Source of the DNA: Microcaldota archaeon
GTDB taxonomy: Archaea; Micrarchaeota; Micrarchaeia; Micrarchaeales; CABMGC01
NCBI GenBank assembly: GCA_028867095.1
Contig: JAGWHA010000003.1
Coordinates: 1 to 33,528 of the forward strand
DNA: 33,528 nt
Direction of reading: 5' to 3'
Positions 14,354-21,739 of the stretch are shown piece after piece (within the stretch, counting starts at the first letter, position 1; each line of letters starts with the position of its first letter). The position numbers and the translations under genes are program-made. Under the pieces are notes generated by a model. It searched no databases and had not been told where the DNA came from. It saw nothing but the letters and a program-made list of their open reading frames with translations.

Positions 14354-15748
14354 ATGGCTGCAAGAAAGAATATGGATTTAAGGCCGATGCTCAAGCCGCA
14401 GAGCGTCGCGATCATAGGCGCATCCAGCACCCCTGGCAAGGTGGGGCACATAATACTAAACAACTACATTGAAGAGGGATATCAGGGAAGGCTGTATCCG
14501 ATAAACAAGGACGGGGGGACGATATTGGGGCTCTATGCGTACAGGAGCATACTTGACGTTAAGGAGAAGATAGACCTTGCAGTCATCGCGGTGCCGGCGA
14601 TGGTTGTGCCGCTTGTGCTTGAGGAGTGCGGGAAGGCGAAGGTGAAATCTGTTGTGGTTATAAGCGGCGGATTCGCTGAGGTTGGAAACGCCGATCTGCA
14701 AAGTAAGATTGTTGCAATAGCGCAGAAGTACTCAATGCCTATGCTCGGGCCTAACTGCCTTGGCGTGATGGACCCAAGGTCAAGGATAGACACGATGTTC
14801 CTTCCGACCTACAAGCTCAGCAAGCCGAAGGTGGGCGGCGTCAGCTTTGTCTCGCAGAGCGGGGCGGTGGGAAGCACGGTGCTGGACCTGATTGCAAAGG
14901 AGGGATTCGGTCTGTCAAAGTTCATCTCTTACGGCAACGCAGCGCACGTCGATGAGGTGGACATACTCGAGTACCTGATGAACGACGATGAGACGAAGGT
15001 GGTTATACTCTACATCGAGGGGGCAAAAAGGGGGAGGGAGTTCTTTGAGATCGGCAAAAGGCTCTCGAAAAAAAAGCCCGTCATTGTGATCAAAGGGGGC
15101 ATGACCGAGGCTGGCGCGGCGGCTGCGCACTCGCACACGGCATCTTTGGCAGGAAGCCACGAGGCTTACGAGGCGGTTTTCAGGCAGTGCGGATTTGCGA
15201 TAGCAAAGGATCTTGACGATCTGCTCTATTTCGCCAAGGCCTTTGCCACGGAGCCCGAGCCCGTGGGGAACAGGGTTGCTGTAATCACAAACGGCGGCGG
15301 AACAGGGGTGCTCACAACTGACGCCATCTACAACGCGGGCCTTAGGATGGCGGCGTTTGGCCCGCAGACGCAGAGGGAGCTCAGGAGGAGTATGCCGATA
15401 ACGGTCAATGTGAGAAATCCGCTTGATCTGGTGGGTGATGCAAACAAGAAGAGGTACGAGGACGCGCTGAATGCGATTGCGCAAGACAAAAACATCGACA
15501 TGCTGATTGTAATTGCCCTCTTCCAGACCCCTGGGGCGGATGAGAGCCTTGCGGAAAAGCTTGTCGAGTTCAAGAGCTCCTCAGAGAAGCCAATGGTTGT
15601 GATAAGCGCAGGATCCCAGTACACGCAGGAGAGGGTCGCTTTCATGGAGAACGCCGGGCTTCCGGTTTACGATTCGCCGTCCGCAGCTGCAAACTCGCTT
15701 GCGGAACTTCTGAAGTACGCAAAGTACAGGAAGGGAATTGTCGACTAG
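14354..15748 (+). CDS. Acyl/acetyl-CoA synthetase (ADP-forming), alpha subunit
   Basis: A 464-residue protein with a CoA-binding Rossmann domain (SVAIIGASSTPGKVG, 18-31), a ligase domain with FVSQSGAVG (165-173), and HTASLAG with His261, which corresponds to the phosphorylated histidine of the family. With the beta subunit it couples acetyl-CoA or other acyl-CoA cleavage to substrate-level ATP formation, the main fermentative energy step in many archaea. ATG 14354 is chosen over the GTG at 14348 because the family starts shortly before LRPMLKPQSVA. The last 4 bases overlap the end of the convergent Mre11-like gene. Confidence 0.93.
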   Translation: MAARKNMDLRPMLKPQSVAIIGASSTPGKVGHIILNNYIEEGYQGRLYPINKDGGTILGLYAYRSILDVKEKIDLAVIAVPAMVVPLVLEECGKAKVKSVVVISGGFAEVGNADLQSKIVAIAQKYSMPMLGPNCLGVMDPRSRIDTMFLPTYKLSKPKVGGVSFVSQSGAVGSTVLDLIAKEGFGLSKFISYGNAAHVDEVDILEYLMNDDETKVVILYIEGAKRGREFFEIGKRLSKKKPVIVIKGGMTEAGAAAAHSHTASLAGSHEAYEAVFRQCGFAIAKDLDDLLYFAKAFATEPEPVGNRVAVITNGGGTGVLTTDAIYNAGLRMAAFGPQTQRELRRSMPITVNVRNPLDLVGDANKKRYEDALNAIAQDKNIDMLIVIALFQTPGADESLAEKLVEFKSSSEKPMVVISAGSQYTQERVAFMENAGLPVYDSPSAAANSLAELLKYAKYRKGIVD

Positions 15749-16947
15749 TTCTTGGCGAAGAGCATCTCGATTATCTCGCTTATTATCTTATCCTTCTTCT
15801 GGTCGGAGCTGAGCATCTCGAAGAGCTCCGTTGGGCTCTTGCTCAGCGAATAGTCACTCTTCTTTAGCTGCTCGATGAATATCCCGAGGCCATAGTCCTT
15901 GATCGAGACGTTCTCAAGCGTGCCGCTTCGCAGGGACTCGATTCCCTCGTGGGAATCCTCGTCGTCTATCTTGTTGCTGACCTCGACGACACCCCTCTCC
16001 TTGTATCGCTTTAGCAGCTCGACCAGGTCAAGGTCGGCATTCCTGTAGCCTTTCTTGAGTTCCCCTTCCAGGACGATTCTTATGACCGGCTTGTCCTTCG
16101 ACTTTTTGAGCAGCCTCTCCACCGCCTGCTCGGTTTCGGTCTGGATCTGATGGAGGTCCTTGTTTTGGACGTCTATCTTTTCCACGAAGAACTCTCGGGA
16201 ATCTATCGGGATGAAGCTGTATGAGTTTGTCCTTGTGTCGAATAGGAAAAATCCCTTTTGCTCCTGCTCCGCCTCCTTTAGCTGGGTGAGCACGGTACTT
16301 CCCGGAATCAGGAATGGCTTGCCGAACACCTTGCCCTCCACCCTGCTGTGTATGTGCCCGTCGATGTACAGATCGAATCCTTTCGGCAGCTCATCGAACT
16401 TTATGAAGTCGTTGCTGAATGGGAGCAGCTCGTAGATTGACTGGTGGAACTGGAAGACATTGAACGCTCCCTCCACGGGCGTTGGGTTTAGCTGCTTTAG
16501 TGTCTCCCTGACCTTTTCTTCAGATAGGCCGCCTAAGGAAAACACCGCTACCTTCTCGCCGTCCTTCTCGACCTCCACGGTCGCATCGCTTGCGTCTATG
16601 AGAAGTCCGGCAAGGCTTAGCAGCTCTACCGAATTTCCTGCGCTCTGTGCGCGCCTCTCATGGGTTCCTGGGATTGCGATGATTGGTATGTCTGTGAATA
16701 GCCTTTTCTCGCCGCTGTACGCGACGACCCTTGCCTTCCAGTCTTTGCGCGCCACGTTGCGGAAGAGGTTTATCCCCTGGGCCAAGATCTCAAGCCTCGG
16801 ATTCCTTATGTCGAAGAGATCCCCTGGAAGAATCATCATGTCGGCTATCTCCGAAGCCTTGGTCAGCGCCTCTTCTGCCTGCCTGTACGCGTCATCCACA
16901 AATCGCTCATACCCTAAGTGGAAGTCCGAGAGGATTGCTATCTTCAT
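15745..16947 (-). CDS. Mre11/SbcD-like DNA repair nuclease
   Basis: A 400-residue calcineurin-like phosphoesterase. Metal-site motifs in order: DFHLG (8-12), GDLFD (about 42-46), GTHE (about 94-97), FQFHQS and DGHIHSR. Such proteins, with the Rad50/SbcC ATPase, process DNA ends. The third motif is normally GNHD/E; here Asn is replaced by Thr. The C-terminal 150 residues are charged and helical, as in the Rad50-binding/cap region. No rad50 gene is present in the window. It follows the DHH gene by 8 bases. Confidence 0.82.
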   Translation of the reverse strand: MKIAILSDFHLGYERFVDDAYRQAEEALTKASEIADMMILPGDLFDIRNPRLEILAQGINLFRNVARKDWKARVVAYSGEKRLFTDIPIIAIPGTHERRAQSAGNSVELLSLAGLLIDASDATVEVEKDGEKVAVFSLGGLSEEKVRETLKQLNPTPVEGAFNVFQFHQSIYELLPFSNDFIKFDELPKGFDLYIDGHIHSRVEGKVFGKPFLIPGSTVLTQLKEAEQEQKGFFLFDTRTNSYSFIPIDSREFFVEKIDVQNKDLHQIQTETEQAVERLLKKSKDKPVIRIVLEGELKKGYRNADLDLVELLKRYKERGVVEVSNKIDDEDSHEGIESLRSGTLENVSIKDYGLGIFIEQLKKSDYSLSKSPTELFEMLSSDQKKDKIISEIIEMLFAKN

Positions 16948-16955
16948 CTCTACAC

Positions 16956-17939
16956 TTATGACAATTTCTTCTTTAGCTCAAATAGAATCTTATCTGTTGC
17001 CTTCTTTGCCAGATTCACCTTTGGGCCGTAGACCCCTGCTGCTGCAGGATGCCCTCCGCCAGAGCCGCCTACTATCGGTCCCACCTCCTGCATTATCCTT
17101 CCCAAGTGTATGGAGCGCTGCCTCTCAATTGGGGGCCTGAGCCTTGCTGAGATGGAAATCTCCCTTTTCCCCAAAAGCCAGAAGACCGCGGCGTCAGCAC
17201 CGGCATCTATGGCAGCCTCTGCGGCAATGCTGGCATGGGTTGTCGCGGGACCGTAGACGAGTAGGTAGTTGCCGATTATTTCGCTTGTTGCCGCGCACAC
17301 CTCCTTCATCGATTCGAGCCGACTGAATGCGGAGACCCTAGGGCCGAACTTTTCGAGGAACTGCGAGTATCCCATGCCGCTGCTGTGAAGCAGCTCTGAA
17401 ATTTGCTTGAATGTGAGTGCATGCATGTTGTGGAAGTTTGCGGAATCTGCGACAATCCCGTTTAGCAGGGCTATCGATGCGTCAACCCCGATCTTCATGC
17501 CCAGGCTAGATAGGATCTGGCAGACCAAGCTTGAGGTTGAATTGTAGCCGGGATCGCTGAAAATCATCGGCTTGCTGTCTTCGGTTTTGCCGAGCTCGTG
17601 GTGATCGATGAAGAGCACCTGCTTCTTCATCTTTTTTATGGCGCCTGAAAAGTTTCCGGTAGCCTCAGGAACGCTTGCGTCGACTACGATGATGCCGAAT
17701 ATGTCCTTTGGAACCTTGCCGATGATCTTCGGGGGGCTAGAGAGGCTCTCCAACACCCGCTTTGAGCTGTTGGTTATGAGATCTGGCATTGCTATTACCG
17801 AGTTTGGAAGGTATGATTGCAGGGCAATGGCAGAGCCTACGCTGTCGCGGTCCCCTATAGAATGGAATGTTATGAGGAATTTTTCCTCCTTGTTAAGTAT
17901 CAGAAAATTCAGCAGTTCGTTGAAGCTAATCTTCATCAT
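16956..17939 (-). CDS. DHH-family phosphoesterase
   Basis: A 327-residue DHH/DHHA1 phosphoesterase. Motif I is HSIGDRDSVGSA, motif II VVDAS, motif III DHHE, motif IV VADSANFHN, and the C-terminal DHHA1 part ends in GGSGGGHPAAAG. Archaeal members hydrolyse short oligonucleotides or cyclic dinucleotide products, or act as RecJ-like exonucleases; sequence alone does not decide. The start is ATG 17939 or 17936, just after the prefoldin stop. In many archaea this gene ends the exosome super-operon next to prefoldin beta, as here. Confidence 0.88.
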   Translation of the reverse strand: MMKISFNELLNFLILNKEEKFLITFHSIGDRDSVGSAIALQSYLPNSVIAMPDLITNSSKRVLESLSSPPKIIGKVPKDIFGIIVVDASVPEATGNFSGAIKKMKKQVLFIDHHELGKTEDSKPMIFSDPGYNSTSSLVCQILSSLGMKIGVDASIALLNGIVADSANFHNMHALTFKQISELLHSSGMGYSQFLEKFGPRVSAFSRLESMKEVCAATSEIIGNYLLVYGPATTHASIAAEAAIDAGADAAVFWLLGKREISISARLRPPIERQRSIHLGRIMQEVGPIVGGSGGGHPAAAGVYGPKVNLAKKATDKILFELKKKLS

Positions 17940-17945
17940 CAAATT

Positions 17946-18305
17946 TCACTGTTGCATCTTGCTAGATAGCGCTGTGATCTCGTCCCTGAGCTTCTTCTCC
18001 TTTGCCTTGAGCTCGTTGAGCTGCTTGGTTGTCGATTGGACCCTTATCTCTCCGGATTCCTTCTTCTCGTCTATGTTCTTGAGCGCGGTATCCTTGCTTG
18101 TCTCTACAATCACTCCGCCGATGGTTACGTAGACCTTTCCTGTAGCCTTTGCGACCTCCTCCTTTGCTGCGTCAAGCTCGCTTTTCTGCACAGTGAGCTG
18201 GTCGACCTGCATAGAGTATGCACGGATCTGCTCCTGGATCATCTGATAGTCTCTTAGAATCCTCTCCACGTCCTGCGGGGACGGGGTTGTAGTTGAATCT
18301 GCCAT
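17946..18305 (-). CDS. pfdB: Prefoldin beta subunit
   Basis: A 119-residue coiled-coil protein with the beta-type prefoldin layout: N-terminal helix (DVERILRDYQMIQEQIRAYSMQ), a beta hairpin (VYVTIGGVIVETSKDTAL), and a C-terminal helix. Four beta and two alpha subunits make the hexamer that hands unfolded proteins to the thermosome. The ATG is preceded by GTGAT. It is followed by the DHH gene, so this block is the usual end of the exosome operon placed elsewhere. No alpha subunit is in the window. Confidence 0.9.
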   Translation of the reverse strand: MADSTTTPSPQDVERILRDYQMIQEQIRAYSMQVDQLTVQKSELDAAKEEVAKATGKVYVTIGGVIVETSKDTALKNIDEKKESGEIRVQSTTKQLNELKAKEKKLRDEITALSSKMQQ

Positions 18306-18351
18306 AATATCACAAGATTATTGGTAGGGAAAGCAATATACTTCTATCCGA

Positions 18352-18585
18352 TCAGCTGTGGCCTGCCTCTTCGGCCGAAATTACGTCGACTTTCACATCT
18401 GAGGAATCGGTATCCTTGAATAGGTCCTTTACAAGGTTCTCTATTCCAAACTTCATCAGCTTCGCCTGGTATTTTGACAAGAAGACCTTGTGGCCTGCCA
18501 CGTCCTTTATTATAACCGCTCCGCTATCGTCAACAGTGACGAATATGGTTTCCTTGGAATCATGGACTTTGTAGTACTTGGGCAT
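18352..18585 (-). CDS. Small protein of unknown function upstream of prefoldin
   Basis: A 77-residue protein, MPKYYKVHDSKETIFVTVDD at the N-terminus, a central beta/alpha unit and a short acidic end. No domain is recognised. The chosen ATG (18585) lies within the last 26 bases of the upstream gene and has GGTGA five bases before it; the GTG at 18594 lacks a ribosome site. It is translationally coupled to the 128-aa gene. Confidence 0.68.
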   Translation of the reverse strand: MPKYYKVHDSKETIFVTVDDSGAVIIKDVAGHKVFLSKYQAKLMKFGIENLVKDLFKDTDSSDVKVDVISAEEAGHS

Positions 18586-18946
18586 TTCCTTCACCGCATT
18601 CTATCTCTTTGGTATACTCCTTTCTCTCGGATATCGCCCCGTCCTTGTCGTAGAGGTAGAGCGTAACCTTTATTGTGTAAGTGTTGGGGTAGACCTCATT
18701 GCTGGCATAGATCTTGACCCTTTTTTCGCGTGCCTCCCCCCTCTGCAATATGCCCACTAGGCTCTTTGCAGTGGTAAGGCTCTTGTCTGGGGCAAGCGAG
18801 AGTGGCGCCGGGACGTCGTAAATGCATTCGACCCAATACAATTCGCTGTCATTTGTGGTAACGGAGAGCTTCATCTCCAGTTCGTTGTACGTGAATGCCC
18901 TTATCCTCTCGGAACTTAGTGATAACGTGGCTGTGATTTCTGGCAT
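18560..18946 (-). CDS. Beta-sandwich-like protein of unknown function
   Basis: A 128-residue protein rich in alternating hydrophobic strands (LEMKLSVTTNDSELYWVECIYD; NTYTIKVTLYLYDKDG), which suggests an Ig-like beta sandwich, though this is inferred from pattern only. No signal peptide or membrane segment is seen, so it should be cytoplasmic. It heads the unit 128-aa/77-aa/prefoldin/DHH/Mre11 and has a TATA box at the leaderless distance. Confidence 0.65.
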   Translation of the reverse strand: MPEITATLSLSSERIRAFTYNELEMKLSVTTNDSELYWVECIYDVPAPLSLAPDKSLTTAKSLVGILQRGEAREKRVKIYASNEVYPNTYTIKVTLYLYDKDGAISERKEYTKEIECGEGNAQVLQSP

Positions 18947-18969
18947 AGCTTGTTGTATGGGGTATAGGA

Positions 18970-18981
18970 TAATAAATTTAT
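18970..18981 (-). promoter_or_regulatory. TATA box for the prefoldin-DHH-Mre11 unit
   Basis: Minus strand TAAATTTATTAT, centred about 30 bases upstream of the ATG at 18946, which predicts a transcript with almost no leader. The stretch between 18947 and 18991 has no other feature. Confidence 0.45.
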
Positions 18982-18991
18982 CGACAGGGGA

Positions 18992-19498
18992 TTATCCCTG
19001 CGTGGACCTGACGTTTTCTGTGAGAATCTTAAGCGCCTCTGATTTGATTTCGTTGATTTTGTCCTCAGTTAAACCAGGACCGTTGAAATAAGGGGGGGCT
19101 TTTATCAATGGATATACCTTCCTGGTGAACAGCTTCCTGAGTTTCGTTGCGATCTCGGGGTTTATAGTCGCGGGTCCCTCTCCAGAGACTTTCATGGAGT
19201 GCGCTGTTGTAAGGTGTGAAACCAGTTTTTCCGTGGTTATTCTGCCGAATTCTTTTATCTGGTTGTGTACGGCCCAATCGGGGAGCTTGACAGGGGCGTT
19301 GCTTGTTACCTCAAGAACCTTATACTGCGCCATCGAAAACTTGGCCGCGATTATCTCGGCCTCTTTCTCAAGAAAAACGGGTAGATCTTGGGGCCGCCTT
19401 GCAAGTTCCTTCAGCTTTGACGCCTTGCTGTTGCCCTCTGACCTTACAAGTATTGTTTCTCCAGGTGGTATCGGTTTTACTCTGGTTGCGGGATTCAT
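18992..19498 (-). CDS. Protein of unknown function
   Basis: A 168-residue protein I do not recognise. It begins MNPATRVKPIPPGETILVRSEG (a Pro-rich beta start), followed by helices (LKELARRPQDLPVFLEKEAEIIAAKF), a middle part with WAVHNQIKEFGRITTEKLVSHL, and a C-terminal helical region (DKINEIKSEALKILTENV). No Cys, no membrane segment. It is divergent from the winged-helix gene at 19614. A minus-strand TATA (TTTATAAATA, 19531-19540) lies 37 bases upstream. Confidence 0.65.
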   Translation of the reverse strand: MNPATRVKPIPPGETILVRSEGNSKASKLKELARRPQDLPVFLEKEAEIIAAKFSMAQYKVLEVTSNAPVKLPDWAVHNQIKEFGRITTEKLVSHLTTAHSMKVSGEGPATINPEIATKLRKLFTRKVYPLIKAPPYFNGPGLTEDKINEIKSEALKILTENVRSTQG

Positions 19499-19530
19499 CT
19501 TGTCGCCTTTAACAATTATTCTTTATGAGG

Positions 19531-19594
19531 TATTTATAAAGATTTTCTACTAATCGTTTTGTTCGACTAATCTGGGATATAAGGGATTTATATA
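19531..19594. promoter_or_regulatory. Divergent promoter pair
   Basis: Two TATA boxes sit back to back: TTTATAAATA (19531-19540, minus strand) for the gene ending at 18992 and TTTATATA (19587-19594, plus strand) for the gene at 19614. The plus TATA centre is only 23.5 bases from the ATG at 19614, so transcription may begin just inside that ATG. Confidence 0.5.
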
Positions 19595-19613
19595 ATTTAA
19601 CGGAAATTAGAAG

Positions 19614-20099
19614 ATGAAGTCAAATTGTGAAGCCATGGAACTAAACGAAGCCTCACTTATAGAGTCAGAGATAATGCTCAGGAAGCTCAGGCTCACCAAC
19701 GAGGTCCTAGAGACGCGCAGATCGATCGCCAGATGGCTTGCGCTCTCCCTTGGGATAATAAACCCCGGTGAGTCCAGGCTCAGCGCCGTTGCGGTGCTTG
19801 ACGCAATGATAAACTTCCAGTTCGTGAGGAGCATGGACCCTGCCTACGCAGACATTGAAAAGTACATAAACGACAACTGGGAGGCGATGAATGAAAAGAC
19901 TCTTAGATATCACCTTTTAAAATTGAAGAATATGGGACTGATAGAGAACAGCAAGGGCAAGTTCTACTTCAAGCCGCCAAGCTTCGGGGATCGATTTGAC
20001 GCAAATGCGTGGGCCTCAAAGCTCTTCGAGGAGGAGCATAAGCAGATAGCGGTGAAGATCAGCGAGGCGATAAGGGAGCTAAAGAACAAGCAGCAGTGA
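19614..20099 (+). CDS. Winged-helix-like regulatory protein
   Basis: A 161-residue helical protein with a likely winged-helix in the second half (EKTLRYHLLKLKNMGLIENSKGKFYFKPP: recognition helix then beta wing). The N-terminal half is helical (ESEIMLRKLRLTNEVLETRRSIARWLALSLG) and could be a dimerisation region. The ATG at 19614 may lie at the transcript start; the ATG at 19635 (MELNEASL), with GTGAAG upstream, is an equally good start giving 154 residues. It precedes the surface-protein gene by 5 bases and could regulate it. Confidence 0.65.
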   Translation: MKSNCEAMELNEASLIESEIMLRKLRLTNEVLETRRSIARWLALSLGIINPGESRLSAVAVLDAMINFQFVRSMDPAYADIEKYINDNWEAMNEKTLRYHLLKLKNMGLIENSKGKFYFKPPSFGDRFDANAWASKLFEEEHKQIAVKISEAIRELKNKQQ

Positions 20100-20104
20100 T
20101 TTTT

Positions 20105-21739
20105 ATGAATAAGGAGTGGATTTTCTGGGCAATACTCGTCGCGGTGATAGCCACAGGGGCGCTTTACTTCAAGTTCTACAGCACCCAAACGATCTCGATG
20201 TTCGTCTCCATAAACGGCAGCGCAACGGTCGGCACCATATATCCGTTCGAGAAGATTCTCCTTCCGATAACCGTCCAGAACACCGGAAGCGGATCCATAA
20301 CCAACCTTGTCTTCGACGTGAAGAACAATGGGAACTCGAGCGTCGCATACCAGCTCAGCATACCTGAGGGCAAGAGTGTCACGCTCCAGTACAATTTTAC
20401 CCCTTCGAAACCGGGCGCATACAATATCTCTGTGGTTGCAGACCCGGCACAGGTATACAACATAGTTAATAGGCAGAACTCGATGAACACCACGATGGTG
20501 GTGGTAACAAACGCATCACCAGCCATGGCGTACTCGCTCATACCACAAGGAAACCTCTCGGACTACAGCCAGAACAACTACGGGAGGGGGGGATTCATAG
20601 CATCGAGTTTCCTCTTCGGATCATATAAACTTGATGCCTTTGCACCGGTTGGAAACAGGGACACGTTCATAACATCGCTGCTCAACATAACTCAGCTTTA
20701 CATACGGAATGTCTCTGTCGCCTCAGCCTCCTACGCAAACGGGGCTTCTTCATACTCGGTTTGGATAAGAGGGTACCTGAGCCCGAGCGTCATGGGCGTG
20801 GCGGCTTCCGGAAGGGGATACAAAGTCTCCAACTACACGATAAACGGAACTGTGGTGACTGTTGCGAACATGACAAACACGACGACACTCTGCAGCTGGT
20901 ATCAGGGGGGATGGATAAAGAGCGTGGTGTTTGACAACGCAAGCGGCACGTGCCTTGGAATTTACAAAGGCACAATAAGGACGCTAAACAAATCGCCTGC
21001 ATACGGCAACGCGACGTATTTTGCAAGGGTGAACCCTCTCAACAGCACTCTGCTAGGAAATTTCAGCGGCAGGTTTGGAGGCAAGCGCTTCTACTCAACG
21101 CTTCTGCAGAACGGGGTGACTTTCGTCGCGCCGCAGATCTCGATAAACAGCTCGGAGGATTCAAGGTGCCTCGGGGTTATAAGCAAGCAGAATGGGACAA
21201 GCTTCTGCAGCGTCTTTGTTGTTCCGGCCAACGGATTCATAACCGGGATTGCGCTGATCAGGACAACCGCTTACGTAGGAAACTATAATCTTAGCGTATA
21301 CACCCTTGTGAACAACAGCCGGGTGTTCCAATCCATACCTACCGCATTCTCGATAATAAACAAGTTCAACATCAGCGGAACCTCGGCAAGCTTCAGCTCC
21401 GGATTTAGCAACACATGCCAGTTCAACTCAAGCTTCCCGTGCGGCAACGCGAACTTCTATAACGGAACTCTTGTGCTTCGCATAACAAACAACCTGAACC
21501 AGAGCCTGCACCTCAATTCGCTTAGCTGCTACTCGATGGGCACCCCGGTGCCGACAAAGCTCAGCCAGAGCCTGCCTGCGCTGGGATCCATGAACCTCTC
21601 CGCAAGCTGCTACAGCCTTGGGAAGCCGCTTGGAGGGATACCGCTTAACTTGCAGCTTAGCCTGCTCCTCAATTACACGGCCGCCAACGTTACCAAGACG
21701 CTTGCAGGAAATGCTACAATCAACATCTTCTCTTCTTGA
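20105..21739 (+). CDS. Large N-anchored surface protein with many N-glycosylation sequons
   Basis: A 544-residue protein with one hydrophobic N-terminal helix (WIFWAILVAVIATGALYF) and a long exterior part. Residues about 40-130 look like a CARDB/Ig-like domain (IYPFEKILLPITVQNTGSGSITNLVFDVKN). The rest is Ser/Asn/Thr-rich with about thirty N-x-S/T sequons and several Cys (TTTLCSWY, SRCLGV, SFCSVF, FPCGN). This suggests a glycosylated cell-surface or S-layer-associated protein anchored by its N-terminus. ATG 20105 is preferred over GTG 20096. Function beyond that is unknown. Confidence 0.78.
   Translation: MNKEWIFWAILVAVIATGALYFKFYSTQTISMFVSINGSATVGTIYPFEKILLPITVQNTGSGSITNLVFDVKNNGNSSVAYQLSIPEGKSVTLQYNFTPSKPGAYNISVVADPAQVYNIVNRQNSMNTTMVVVTNASPAMAYSLIPQGNLSDYSQNNYGRGGFIASSFLFGSYKLDAFAPVGNRDTFITSLLNITQLYIRNVSVASASYANGASSYSVWIRGYLSPSVMGVAASGRGYKVSNYTINGTVVTVANMTNTTTLCSWYQGGWIKSVVFDNASGTCLGIYKGTIRTLNKSPAYGNATYFARVNPLNSTLLGNFSGRFGGKRFYSTLLQNGVTFVAPQISINSSEDSRCLGVISKQNGTSFCSVFVVPANGFITGIALIRTTAYVGNYNLSVYTLVNNSRVFQSIPTAFSIINKFNISGTSASFSSGFSNTCQFNSSFPCGNANFYNGTLVLRITNNLNQSLHLNSLSCYSMGTPVPTKLSQSLPALGSMNLSASCYSLGKPLGGIPLNLQLSLLLNYTAANVTKTLAGNATINIFSS

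Noticed and set aside
16956..17939. Assignment of the DHH protein as GAN/RecJ, the Cdc45-like GINS partner
   Set aside because: Length and motifs fit the general DHH/DHHA1 group; nothing in the sequence ties it to GINS, which is 15 kb away.
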